Shown: one piece after another, positions 44,214 through 52,816 of the stretch | How the letters are laid out: the number at the start of each line of letters is the position of its first letter | Numbering within the stretch: the stretch's first letter is position 1 | Source: an uncultured Oscillatoriales cyanobacterium | Lineage (GTDB): Bacteria > Cyanobacteriota > Cyanobacteriia > Cyanobacteriales > Microcoleaceae | Assembly (NCBI GenBank): GCA_903893625.1 | Contig: CAITND010000076.1 | Span: 1-64,000 of the forward strand | Direction of reading: 5' to 3' | DNA: 64,000 nt | Notes under the pieces: model-generated | The model's input: only the letters and a program-made list of their open reading frames with translations | Database searches by the model: none | Told to the model about the DNA's origin: nothing | Translations under genes and position numbers: made by a program

Positions 44214-45089
44214 CTATGGGCATTTATCAAGACGTGATTTCAAGCCTAAAATTTTTAAATTCAAAATTGTTTCTACGGTTAATTGTTGATCGGTTTTAAG
44301 GTTAGTTTGTGAATAGCGATCGCTTAAATAATCAAGATGTCCATGTTCTCCTGTGGAAATTATAAATAAGCGATTTTCTTGCTGTGCTTTTGTAAAAACT
44401 GTTGAATGATTTCCTCGATTTATTAATAATATTTCTGCTAACTTTGCCCAATGATCTTGATTTCCGAGAAGATGGAAAAACTGATCCACATCATTTAACC
44501 CCTCAAATAATCCAAACACTCCTCCGTAAGAAATAATCATGAATTGAGAGGGAAGATATTGTTTTAAATAAGGAAGAGATGCTAAGGCCATTCCTGTCCC
44601 TGTACTTCCACACAGAAAGATCAATTGACTAGGGGTTGATTTCGGTAAACCAATATGTTTAAATAAACAGCGCGCAATATCTTTTCCATAAAAATTTGTT
44701 AATCCTAAAATTAAAATCGTTTGCCAAAAATTATGCAAAGACATCACCCATAGAGGTAGGGTTTGAAGGTGTAAAAACTTCCAAACTTTGGATAAAATTA
44801 ACTTTTTAGTGGTTAAAATTTGCCAAGGGAAGGGTTTAGAAATAACTTGATCAAATTGATAGATTTGAGTGATTTTATTAATAAAATCGATTTGTTCTGG
44901 ATCTAAACTTTCTTGGGTATAGTCACTAATTCCGGTAATGAAAACTAACGCAGTTTGCCAAGGTTGGGTAGGTGTTGGGGTTTGTTGAGATTGTTGATGC
45001 CAGGTATACCACCACAATATAGTTTCTAAGGCTGTGAATAATAGAATTAGGGCGATCGCACTGAATATAATTTCTGCAACTAAGATCAT
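44214..45089 (-). CDS. membrane-anchored protein of unknown function in a KAS III/GT21 cluster
   Basis: 291 residues. One N-terminal transmembrane helix (about 4-27) and then a soluble domain with a hydrolase-like rhythm: 'WQTALVFITGISDYTQESLD', 'PSQLIFLCGSTGTGMALASL', 'QFMIISYGGVFGLFEGLNDV' and 'FIISTGEHGHLDYLSDRY'. Gly-rich turn after a strand and a late His are seen in alpha/beta-hydrolases, but GxSxG is not exact, so family is not claimed. 10 bp follow the GT21-like gene, so it is the third gene of an operon. Confidence 0.75.
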   Translation of the reverse strand: MILVAEIIFSAIALILLFTALETILWWYTWHQQSQQTPTPTQPWQTALVFITGISDYTQESLDPEQIDFINKITQIYQFDQVISKPFPWQILTTKKLILSKVWKFLHLQTLPLWVMSLHNFWQTILILGLTNFYGKDIARCLFKHIGLPKSTPSQLIFLCGSTGTGMALASLPYLKQYLPSQFMIISYGGVFGLFEGLNDVDQFFHLLGNQDHWAKLAEILLINRGNHSTVFTKAQQENRLFIISTGEHGHLDYLSDRYSQTNLKTDQQLTVETILNLKILGLKSRLDKCP

Positions 45090-45099
45090 TTTCTATCCA

Positions 45100-46296
45100 T
45101 TAAAGGGAATCTCGACGTTGAATAAATTCAAACCCTCCATCTTCGGTTAATTGCATAATATTTCCTCTCCAGTTAATTTTTCGGGGTAGAAACAGGGTGA
45201 AAATAATCTGAATGGGGAGTAAAATTTGAACGAGGATTAAGACAATAATATGGGTTTTTGGGGTTGCATTTCGCAAATAATTTTGATTAAAATTGGTTAA
45301 AAGTGCATAGTTTAAACCAAAGTAAATGAGTCCATAAATTAAAGCAGAGACAGAGGGAAACAATAAACTGTACAGGAAAACGAGAAACGGGAACATTGTG
45401 GGCAAAAATGCCATTAAATAAAAGACGATTAATTCTTGAATAGAGGAAGATTTTAAAATCGAGGCTTGGGGGAAAATAAACCAGCGTGTGATTAGGTTAA
45501 AATAGTGGGTAGAGTCTTGAATTTGGGTACTAATTCCATGACAAACGGGAGTTTGAGCGAGTTGATAGCCCTGTTGACGAAAATGTTGAGCGATCGCATA
45601 ATCATCGACAATAAATTTATCTAAATCCGTAAATCCATTGACTTTTTCTAACACCTCTCGTTTGATCACAAAAAACATCCCATTAATCGTAAAGGGATTA
45701 ATCATATAAGTATAGGGAATATAGGTAAGTAAGTTATTCCCATTCACCACACTGGAGACTAAGGTTGACCAAAAATTAGAAAAATTGACATAATAGGGTA
45801 AACCAAAAGCAACACCAATCTCCGGTTTTTCTAAATAGGGAAGACACTGATCAAAGGCTTGATTGGGTAACATGGTATCATCGTCTAAAACGGCAATAAT
45901 ATTACCTGTTGCTTCCTTCAGTCCGGCAATTAGTTTAAACATTTTCGGACTAATTTGATTGGGAGATGGGGGAAGAGAAATTAATTTAACGCTAACATCG
46001 GGATAAGTTTCTATCAGTTGACGACATCCCAACTGTGCAACCGGATCATTCTGATCAATTAGCCAAATAAATTCTAGTTGATAGGATGTTTTCAAAGCTA
46101 AATTATGACTGAGACAGTCCCATAAGGTCGGATCACCGCTTAAAATCGGTTGGAGGATCGAAATTCGATAGGATTCACTGGGGAGGACAGATTCAGACTC
46201 AAGTTTTGCCTTTTGGAAAAACTGTTGAATTAAAATCCATTTTATTCCCCTTTCTACTAAAATTATTAGCCCTAAAATTAGGATCAAAAAATTCAT
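45100..46296 (-). CDS. GT21-like (ceramide glucosyltransferase/HpnI-type) membrane glycosyltransferase
   Basis: 398 residues. An N-terminal membrane helix, a GT-A domain and a C-terminal membrane block of four helices (about 285-370). Active-site signs in order: 'YRISILQPILSGDPTLWDCL', 'DQND', the DxD-type 'NIIAVLDDDTMLP', 'GFTDLDKFIVDDYAIAQHFR' (catalytic Asp) and '(Q/H)xxxRW' in 'HYFNLITRWFIFPQ'. The family transfers glucose or related sugars to lipids: ceramide, or hopanoid in HpnI. GAGGAG before the ATG supports start 46296. Positioned second in a cluster with a KAS III-like enzyme. Confidence 0.87.
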   Translation of the reverse strand: MNFLILILGLIILVERGIKWILIQQFFQKAKLESESVLPSESYRISILQPILSGDPTLWDCLSHNLALKTSYQLEFIWLIDQNDPVAQLGCRQLIETYPDVSVKLISLPPSPNQISPKMFKLIAGLKEATGNIIAVLDDDTMLPNQAFDQCLPYLEKPEIGVAFGLPYYVNFSNFWSTLVSSVVNGNNLLTYIPYTYMINPFTINGMFFVIKREVLEKVNGFTDLDKFIVDDYAIAQHFRQQGYQLAQTPVCHGISTQIQDSTHYFNLITRWFIFPQASILKSSSIQELIVFYLMAFLPTMFPFLVFLYSLLFPSVSALIYGLIYFGLNYALLTNFNQNYLRNATPKTHIIVLILVQILLPIQIIFTLFLPRKINWRGNIMQLTEDGGFEFIQRRDSL

Positions 46297-46352
46297 AATT
46301 TCTCCTCAGTAATTAACTCAATCAGGTCAGTCAACCGTTAACCGTCAACACT

Positions 46353-47468
46353 TTAATATTCTAAAACAATCCCCCCAACGGAGAATCCGGCGGATGTTCC
46401 TAATAGCAGAATGTGATCGCCTCGATGAATTTTATGCTGTTGAATGGCTTCATGGAGAGTCATCGGAATTGAGGCGGCGATTGTATTTCCGTGATTAGGT
46501 GCGATCACCATCCATTTTTCTTTAGGAATATTTAATCCTTTGCGAATTAAACCCATTGCCATTAAACTCGCTTGATGGGGAATCACGAAATCAATATCCG
46601 CTAAGGTTAATCCCGCAGGTTGTAATAATCTTTCCAGAAATCCGGGTAAAATTTTAGAGGCTAAACGGTAAATTGCCCGACCTTGCATTTTAAATAAAAA
46701 CCGATCAATATTATCAGAATATTCACGGGGATGATAGCGATTTCCTCCGGCTAGACATTCCGATAAATCTGCACCTTGACTATAGGTTTCTTGGCGAGAA
46801 CAAATAATTTTTGATCCCTCCTGGGGGTCGGTTTTGCCAATAATTGCGGCGGCGGCACCATCGCCAAATAAGGTACTCGTTTCTCGATCCTTCCAATCCA
46901 CTGCTAGGGCAATTTCTGTGGCGACTAATAACACCCGTGAGTACCGTCCCGCATCTACTAAATAGGAGAGAGTATCTAACCCTACAACAAAACTTAAACA
47001 AGTTGAATTAATATCAAAAGCCGGAATTCCTGAAGACTCCCCTCCTAATTGTTTTTGGACTAAAGCCGCAGTACAAGGAATAGACTGTTCAGGAACACTG
47101 CTGGTACAAACAATACAATCAATATCACTTAAGGATAATCCGGCAGCCTCTAAAGCCATTGTAGCCGCCATTGCGCCCATTTGAGAAGCCGTTTCATCTT
47201 GGACAAAATGACGGACTTTGACCCCAGATTTTTTTTCAATCCAAGCCGCTTCAATGCCTAATTGTTGTCCTAATTGTTCGGCGGTGACTTGATTTTTAGG
47301 CAAGTATTTTCCGGTTGCTAAAATTTTTACCTGTCTAGCTTTTACTCGATGATCAGGTAATCGGGAATGATCAAGGTTTTCTGTACTGAAATAGGTAGGA
47401 TTATTCAGGTGGCTACGGCTAATCACCATATTATTTTTTACTCTGTTAATATTTCCAAATCCTAGCAT
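46353..47468 (-). CDS. KAS III-like (3-oxoacyl-ACP synthase III family) condensing enzyme
   Basis: 371 residues from ATG 47468 (ATG 47429 is an alternative, trimming a ~13-residue tail). It has the full catalytic triad: C157 in 'NSTCLSFVVGLD', His in 'IPHQASLMAMG' and Asn in 'PNHGNTIAAS'. The C-terminal 'GGIVLEY' region fits KAS III/OleA-like enzymes. FabH proper starts fatty acid synthesis; relatives make unusual ketones, alkenes or lipid tails. It is first of three minus-strand genes with a lipid glycosyltransferase, so a special acyl chain for a glycolipid is likely. Exact substrate unknown. Confidence 0.88.
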   Translation of the reverse strand: MLGFGNINRVKNNMVISRSHLNNPTYFSTENLDHSRLPDHRVKARQVKILATGKYLPKNQVTAEQLGQQLGIEAAWIEKKSGVKVRHFVQDETASQMGAMAATMALEAAGLSLSDIDCIVCTSSVPEQSIPCTAALVQKQLGGESSGIPAFDINSTCLSFVVGLDTLSYLVDAGRYSRVLLVATEIALAVDWKDRETSTLFGDGAAAAIIGKTDPQEGSKIICSRQETYSQGADLSECLAGGNRYHPREYSDNIDRFLFKMQGRAIYRLASKILPGFLERLLQPAGLTLADIDFVIPHQASLMAMGLIRKGLNIPKEKWMVIAPNHGNTIAASIPMTLHEAIQQHKIHRGDHILLLGTSAGFSVGGIVLEY

Positions 47469-48138
47469 TATTTTTTTGAAGTTGAGAACAATTTAAAGAT
47501 TAAATTTAGATTCTCCTCGGTCACTCTTTGTAATCCTTAATCCGAGGGGGAAATTTTTTGATTGGGGTCGATTGATCCGATCTGATCTTTTGCTCCCATT
47601 CTCCTCTATTATATTGCCCAAAATTCGCCCCAGCCTCCATCGAAAGACGGTAAAATATCTTCACTTTTAACCTAGTAGCCCCTATCTGATTACAAACGAC
47701 TGTTTTCAGGACGGCTCCAATCCCGTGCATTGACAACAAGACCGTTTTGCCCACGAGGTCTAAAATTCCTCTCGGTGTTGTCTTCAGAGATCAAAAGCGG
47801 ATTCTATGTGAATCGTCTTTTCAGCAGTAGGGAGCATGAAAACCCAAAATTCTGAAAATTAGCTCATAAAACCGAGAGGATATGCTAGAATCAAAATATG
47901 GAGTTGTTTAGTTTTTTAGACTAATTACTCAACGCAGAATAGAGTCATTTTGAAGGGTGCGGGAAATACTCAGGTGTACACCTCAAAATTGTTCACACTT
48001 TGTTGTCCCCTCCCCGACGATCCTCTCCAGTTGATCCTTGGTTCTGAATGTCAATCAATAGAAATTCACACCCATTGACAGGATCAGAATTTAGAATCAA
48101 GCTGGAATTCAATGTTAATTTATTAGGTTAAATCTGAT
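47469..48138. other. 670-bp region between KAS III-like and STAND genes
   Basis: A 77-codon minus-strand frame at 47521-47754 looks spurious. The notable element is a perfect 12-bp palindrome AGGTGTACACCT at 47972-47983, 155 bp before the STAND gene. No other repeat or gene was recognised. Confidence 0.5.
47972..47983. promoter_or_regulatory. 12-bp perfect palindrome, possible operator
   Basis: AGGTGTACACCT is fully symmetric. Position upstream of a HTH-NB-ARC-TPR gene would suit an operator. No second copy was noticed in the window. Chance occurrence cannot be excluded. Confidence 0.4.
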
Positions 48139-50064
48139 ATGGTACCCAGAGAGTTTTTAAAGAGTGTAGCCACACGAGTTGGGATTTCCGACAATGAACT
48201 GGAAGTGATGGCACGGGCAATTCAAGGCGAACCCATGACCACGATTTCCAAGCAATTAGGCGTTCGCAAGGATGCGTTGCAAAAACGACTAGGAGAAGTC
48301 TATAGGAAATTAAACATTACGGGTGCTGGCCCTGGAAAGTTAGCCAAACTTCAACAACGCTTACTGGCGGAATATCAATCGGAAGGTAATCACCCCGGCG
48401 GACAACTCAACAGCCAATCCGGGCGCAAAAAGCGGTCTATGGGGGGTCTTGACTCTCAAGGTTTCAGCAGTAACGTTCAAATTGATTGGGGAAACGCACC
48501 GAAAGTGGGGCTTTTTTATGGCCATTCAGAAGCCATGACTACGTTAAAACAGGGATTAGTCACAGAACGCGCTCACCTGATGATGGTGCAGGGGATCGGA
48601 GGGATTGGAAAAACCGCCCTAGTGGTTAAATTAGTCCAGGAAATTGCCCCGGACTTTGACCAAGTGATTTGGCGATCGCTGCGAGACAAACCTTCGCCGA
48701 GTGAATTTATTGCCTCAGCCTTTCCCGCTTCCGCTAAAAAGCCTTTGGATTGGGATGATTCTGAACAAATCGCCGAATTGCTCAAAACCTTATCTGAGTC
48801 TCGATGTTTGTTAGTAATTGATGAGGTAGAACATATCTCAGAATTGGGACATAAAGATATCGCTTTCAAAAGTTATGAATCCCTGTTTCAACAGATTAGC
48901 GAATCTTCCCATCGCAGTAGTGTTTTATTAATCGGTTGGGAATTTCCCGATTCGTGGCAAAAATTCGCTTCCAAACCCCTTGTACAGTTAACCGGGTTAT
49001 CGGAACAAGATGCCCAACAAATGGTGTTATCGGGTCAAGATACCTTCTATTTGGATAGTAAATTCCTCTCGGAATTGATTCATTTATGTGGTGGCAACCC
49101 CTTAATTTTAAAATTATGGGCTGCTAAAATCCCCGACTTGACTGTGGGAAATCTCACGAAGTTAATCAAGCAAAATACCTTGGTTTTGGAAGAACTGGTG
49201 CGTCAACATTTGCGCTCAGACCAGGAATTATCAGAGCTTGAAATTCGTTTAGTCTGTTGGTTGGCAGTGAGTCCTAAACCCGCCACATTGAGTGAGTTGG
49301 CAACGGATTTGATCCTTTCAGAACAATCGGTAGAAGTGCAAATGTCCTTAGACTTTTTAACCGAGCGATCGCTGTTAGAAACGACCTCCAGCCACCCCCC
49401 TGCTTACACTGTCAATACTAATTTCCGAAAAGAAATCTGGTATCAATTGATGGGTAAATCCTTTAATGAACTGGGTTATAAACACTATTTAGAAGGAGAA
49501 TTCCAATCCGCTAAGAGTGATTTATTGCAAGCTGTTCGCTATCATCCCACTTTAAGTGCAGGTCATTATAATTTAGGCTCTACTTATGAGAAACTCGAAC
49601 AGTTTGAACCTGCTAAAAAACATTATCAAATTCTAGTCGATGTTGACAATAACCGGGCAGCACAAGCGGCGGTTAATAATTTAGCCCGATTGGAAATTTT
49701 AGATGGCAAAACCAATGAAGCCATTGATAAACTAGAAAAAACCTTAGTTCAGGTGAAGGATAAAGGAGTCAGAGCCGCTTTACATAAAAATTTAGGCTGG
49801 GCTTATTTCCTGCAAAATAATCCGAAACAGGCTGAAGTTGAGTTACGTCAATCCTTAGAATTAAAAGAATCTAACGCCGTAGCTTACTATATTTTGGCTC
49901 AAGTTTTAGAAGCCCAAAACCGGAATAAACAAGCCCTCGTTTTTTGGAAAACGGCTTTAGAACAGGACGAAGCCGATCAACAATCTAACGGCATCACCTG
50001 GCGTTTACCCGAATTACTCACCTGGCGGATGATGGCTCGTCAACGGTTACAAAAAGATAGTTAG
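48139..50064 (+). CDS. HTH-NB-ARC-TPR STAND protein
   Basis: 641 residues. The N-terminal ~80 residues ('FLKSVATRVGISDNELEVMA', 'TTISKQLGVRKDALQKRLGE') form a LuxR-like helix-turn-helix of the type found in cyanobacterial vMAP-like and other STAND proteins. The NB-ARC ATPase has Walker A 'GIGGIGKT' (152-159), Walker B 'CLLVIDEVE' and 'GGNPLILKLW' (GxP). A winged-helix part follows. About 440-610 has TPR-like repeats ('LGYKHYLEGEFQSAKSDLLQ', 'LGSTYEKLEQFEPAKKHYQI'). A signal-triggered regulator or immune-type switch is likely; the trigger is unknown. Single gene. Confidence 0.88.
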   Translation: MVPREFLKSVATRVGISDNELEVMARAIQGEPMTTISKQLGVRKDALQKRLGEVYRKLNITGAGPGKLAKLQQRLLAEYQSEGNHPGGQLNSQSGRKKRSMGGLDSQGFSSNVQIDWGNAPKVGLFYGHSEAMTTLKQGLVTERAHLMMVQGIGGIGKTALVVKLVQEIAPDFDQVIWRSLRDKPSPSEFIASAFPASAKKPLDWDDSEQIAELLKTLSESRCLLVIDEVEHISELGHKDIAFKSYESLFQQISESSHRSSVLLIGWEFPDSWQKFASKPLVQLTGLSEQDAQQMVLSGQDTFYLDSKFLSELIHLCGGNPLILKLWAAKIPDLTVGNLTKLIKQNTLVLEELVRQHLRSDQELSELEIRLVCWLAVSPKPATLSELATDLILSEQSVEVQMSLDFLTERSLLETTSSHPPAYTVNTNFRKEIWYQLMGKSFNELGYKHYLEGEFQSAKSDLLQAVRYHPTLSAGHYNLGSTYEKLEQFEPAKKHYQILVDVDNNRAAQAAVNNLARLEILDGKTNEAIDKLEKTLVQVKDKGVRAALHKNLGWAYFLQNNPKQAEVELRQSLELKESNAVAYYILAQVLEAQNRNKQALVFWKTALEQDEADQQSNGITWRLPELLTWRMMARQRLQKDS

Positions 50065-50125
50065 GAAGGAGACAGGAGATAGAGGACGCGGGTACTTTCC
50101 CCCTTGTCCTCCTCTTCCTTACTGT

Positions 50126-50311
50126 TTAATTAGGAGGAACAATAGGGTCATGATCACCATTTTTATGAATTCGAGACAGAATTAGAAAAGGTTGGAAAGT
50201 ATCAGATATTTTAACAATAGAATTGACACCCGCAGTTAGACCCGTAGTTTCAGAATGTTCGGGCAAGAAAATACCCCCTTTAACCACACCAGATAATAGA
50301 AGAGTCAACAT
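50126..50311 (-). CDS. possible 61-residue protein
   Basis: A minus-strand frame from ATG 50311 with GGGAG 11 bp upstream. It reads 'MLTLLLSGVVKGGIFLPEHS' then 'ETTGLTAGVNSIVKISDTFQ' and 'PFLILSRIHKNGDHDPIVPP'. Composition looks plausible but no family is recognised, and no neighbouring gene supports it. May be spurious. Confidence 0.3.
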   Translation of the reverse strand: MLTLLLSGVVKGGIFLPEHSETTGLTAGVNSIVKISDTFQPFLILSRIHKNGDHDPIVPPN

Positions 50312-50959
50312 AAATTTCTAGTCTCCCTTGAACTGAAATACAGCCAAAAAATGTGCATGAAAAACCGTTCTGTTGCTTTGATCAGATGTGTATAGACTAC
50401 GCGCAGCAGAAATTGAGGAAAAATCCGGTAAATATAGCATTATGCCTAGAAATTGTCTGTTGGGGAAAGGGGAGACAAGATCAGGAATGGATAGAGTTGA
50501 AAGATTAGTGGTTGTTGGGTAGCAGATTGAAAACAGCAGAGCAAACTCATAGATAATCTTGAGTCTGATAAATCTATTATCAGTGTATGTTGAAATCAAC
50601 TTTTATACAAGTGAAAGCAAACTTCAATAGTCGGAAGTCATGTTATAGCAGTCGTCATAACGCTTAGGGCTTGAATTCGGAGCGTAAGCGCGAAGCGCAG
50701 GCTGCGCCAACGTGGTTGGGACAGCCCCAGTTATTCACAGGTGCATTATGGTTAGTCGATGGGGGTGTAACTCCGGCAAAAAGCCCAAATTGAAGTTACT
50801 TGTGAAAATAATTGTATTATTTGCGATCGCCCGTTTCAACAAGCTCGTTTAATTGCTCTTATTTCATAACTATTTACTGCATCTAATCTATATGACCTAA
50901 CCCCTGATACAGCTAAAATATAATAGAAAAGGCGATCGCATAGTCTTCACCTGTTCATC
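50312..50959. other. 648-bp intergenic region
   Basis: A low-scoring minus-strand frame (50318-50599) has no protein-like pattern. About 50680-50712 has a GC-rich alternating patch (AGCGTAAGCGCGAAGCGCAG). No intact gene was seen. HIP1-type sites occur near 50824 and 50932. Confidence 0.45.
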
Positions 50960-52450
50960 TCAACCCTCACGCCCAAACAAAGCTATAATTCTTGTTAGAG
51001 TTATTACTAAAGTCTCTATTGATAGGAAAATTCTTTCTAAAACAGACATTTTAACTACTGATAAAATGGCTCGTAATGGAGAACGACAAGCTTTAAAAAG
51101 TATAGTTGTTAAAAAAATAGCTAAAAGTAAAACTATAAAATTTAAAGATAAAATTAGTGTCGTTTTATAGGAATGTTGATTAATACAATCTCCTAAAATA
51201 TTTAAACATTGATTATTATCAGTATTGAAAATAACGATATTAAATATTAAGGCTGCAATAGAAAATAAAATTCCTAGAGAGAAGATAACCCATAATTTTG
51301 ATTTATTATTTAAAAAATTAATATCCCATACTTTTACTGATTCATCAATACTGCTACTCGCTAATATCTGGTCTGTAGGACTAAATGCTAGAGAAGTAAC
51401 AACCTGTGAGTGGGTCTCAATTGTGGAGGTCAGTTTTTTCTTTTTAAAGTTCCAAATTTTAATCGTCTTATCAAAGCTTCCACTTGCTAAGGTTTTTTCA
51501 TCACAGCTAATTGCTAAACAAGTGATGGAGCCTTGATGTCCCTTCATTTCGTAGATGAGATTACCTTTAATATCCCATACTTTAATCAAGTGATCATGAC
51601 CACCACTAATTAGAACTTGCTTTTTAGAATTAAACAAAATACTATAAGTTCCACCGCGATGACCGAGAAAAGTACGAACAATTTTTCCTGTGCTTAAATT
51701 CCAGATTGTTATATTACCATCATCACTAGCACCAGCTAAAAATTCGCTATCTTCACTAAAACTAAGAGAACGAATACAGCTTTCATGACCTGATAGTGTT
51801 AAAATTTCAGACTTTGACTTGATATTCAAAATTTTAATGAAGTTATCTGCTCCTGCGATCGCTAATAACTGACTATCAGGACTAAATTTAATAACTCCAA
51901 CAGAATTTAATTGAGATCTAAAATCAAAAAGTTTTTGTCGCTTATGTATATCCCATAATTTAATCGGTTTATTTCCACTAGCAGTTGCTAAGAATCTTTC
52001 GTCTTGATTAACATCAAGTGCAGTTATCGCTTGATCATGAAAGTTTAATTCAACAAAACTTTTTTGTTGATCTTTATTTATCTTAACAACCTTACTGTTT
52101 AACCAGTCCCAAAAGGTTATAAAACCATCTCCTCTACTACAAATCAATGTTCTTCCTTGGTTTGTAAATGCAACCTGGAAAAAACCATAGGGTATAGGAG
52201 ACAATAATCGATCGCCAATAAAAATCTTGATGTCTGATAAAGGTGGATTAACAGGTGGAGAGAGATTTTTCTTGATTTTTCCTATTATATCTTTAGAAAT
52301 ATCAACTGGAAATTCCGTAAATCTCTTAGCTAGATTTTCTGAAGATTCAGAAATTGTGGTTTTGAGTTTATCAACGCTATCATTCAGTTTTTTGGTAGCG
52401 TCAACTACATTTTTGCCGAATTGTTTAAGTTTGTTGAGGGGGTTATCCAA
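50960..52450 (-). CDS. WD40-repeat membrane protein
   Basis: 496 residues from TTG 52450, the only good start. N-terminal ~75 residues are amphipathic helices ('LNKLKQFGKNVVDATKKLND'). Seven or so WD40 repeats follow (about 85-375) with the typical endings 'IKLWDIHKRQKL', 'ITIWNLSTGK', 'IKVWDIKGNLI', 'IKIWNFKKKKL', 'VKVWDINFLNN'. C-terminal part has two or three membrane helices ('LWVIFSLGILFSIAALIFNI', 'LILSLNFIVLLLAIFLTTIL'). The beta propeller would be a protein-docking platform on the membrane. Partner unknown. Unlike most cyanobacterial WD40 proteins it carries no kinase or NACHT domain. Confidence 0.88.
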   Translation of the reverse strand: MDNPLNKLKQFGKNVVDATKKLNDSVDKLKTTISESSENLAKRFTEFPVDISKDIIGKIKKNLSPPVNPPLSDIKIFIGDRLLSPIPYGFFQVAFTNQGRTLICSRGDGFITFWDWLNSKVVKINKDQQKSFVELNFHDQAITALDVNQDERFLATASGNKPIKLWDIHKRQKLFDFRSQLNSVGVIKFSPDSQLLAIAGADNFIKILNIKSKSEILTLSGHESCIRSLSFSEDSEFLAGASDDGNITIWNLSTGKIVRTFLGHRGGTYSILFNSKKQVLISGGHDHLIKVWDIKGNLIYEMKGHQGSITCLAISCDEKTLASGSFDKTIKIWNFKKKKLTSTIETHSQVVTSLAFSPTDQILASSSIDESVKVWDINFLNNKSKLWVIFSLGILFSIAALIFNIVIFNTDNNQCLNILGDCINQHSYKTTLILSLNFIVLLLAIFLTTILFKACRSPLRAILSVVKMSVLERIFLSIETLVITLTRIIALFGREG

Positions 52451-52816
52451 GATATTTACCAGTGTAAGGAGATTGACATAACAAAGATTATAAAACTGAG
52501 CTATTGTATTACATCCAAATCAGATTAAAATCTATACAAAACTTCAATATTGAGCGTTGGCTTGTCGCGCGGCTCTTAGCCCTTTTGCCCTGGTTCCCGG
52601 GTTCCACCAGGGAATGCTCACAGGAGGCTCTGCCTCCGATAACAGCAGGCGGAGCCTGCAAGAAGGCATTGCTAGGTGGAACCTAGCAACGAGGGGATAT
52701 CCCTGGTTGGAGCGAAGTGCTGGAGCAGAAAATCTATTACTTTAGATCAAGAAAACAATCACCAGATATCAGATCAACATCTAGTTACTGTTCAGTCAAG
52801 TTAAAGGAAAAACATT
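52451..52816. other. 366-bp intergenic region with dispersed repeats
   Basis: Divergent leader between the WD40 gene and the HTH-ImmA/IrrE gene. It is mostly occupied by GC-rich inverted-repeat elements at about 52590-52697, the second of which is a copy of the 54-bp repeat. Confidence 0.6.
52643..52696 (+). repeat. 54-bp dispersed repeat, copy 2
   Basis: Reverse-orientation copy of 30538-30591. It contains the hairpin TTGCTAGGTGGAACCTAGCAA (52669-52689; stem TTGCTAGGT/ACCTAGCAA) and the motif AGGCGGAGCCTGC. A related GC-rich inverted repeat (AGGAGGCTCTGCCTCC, 52623-52638) lies directly beside it. Confidence 0.82.

Noticed and set aside
47521-47754. 77-codon minus-strand reading frame downstream of the STAND promoter region
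   Set aside because: No ribosome site, no recognisable domain, irregular composition; more likely leader DNA.
50318-50599. 93-codon minus-strand reading frame
   Set aside because: Composition looks random and no family or partner gene supports it.
50640-50760. GC-rich patch with possible remnants of a coding sequence ('GALWLVDGGVTP'-like)
   Set aside because: Too short and without a recognisable family; not listed as a pseudogene.
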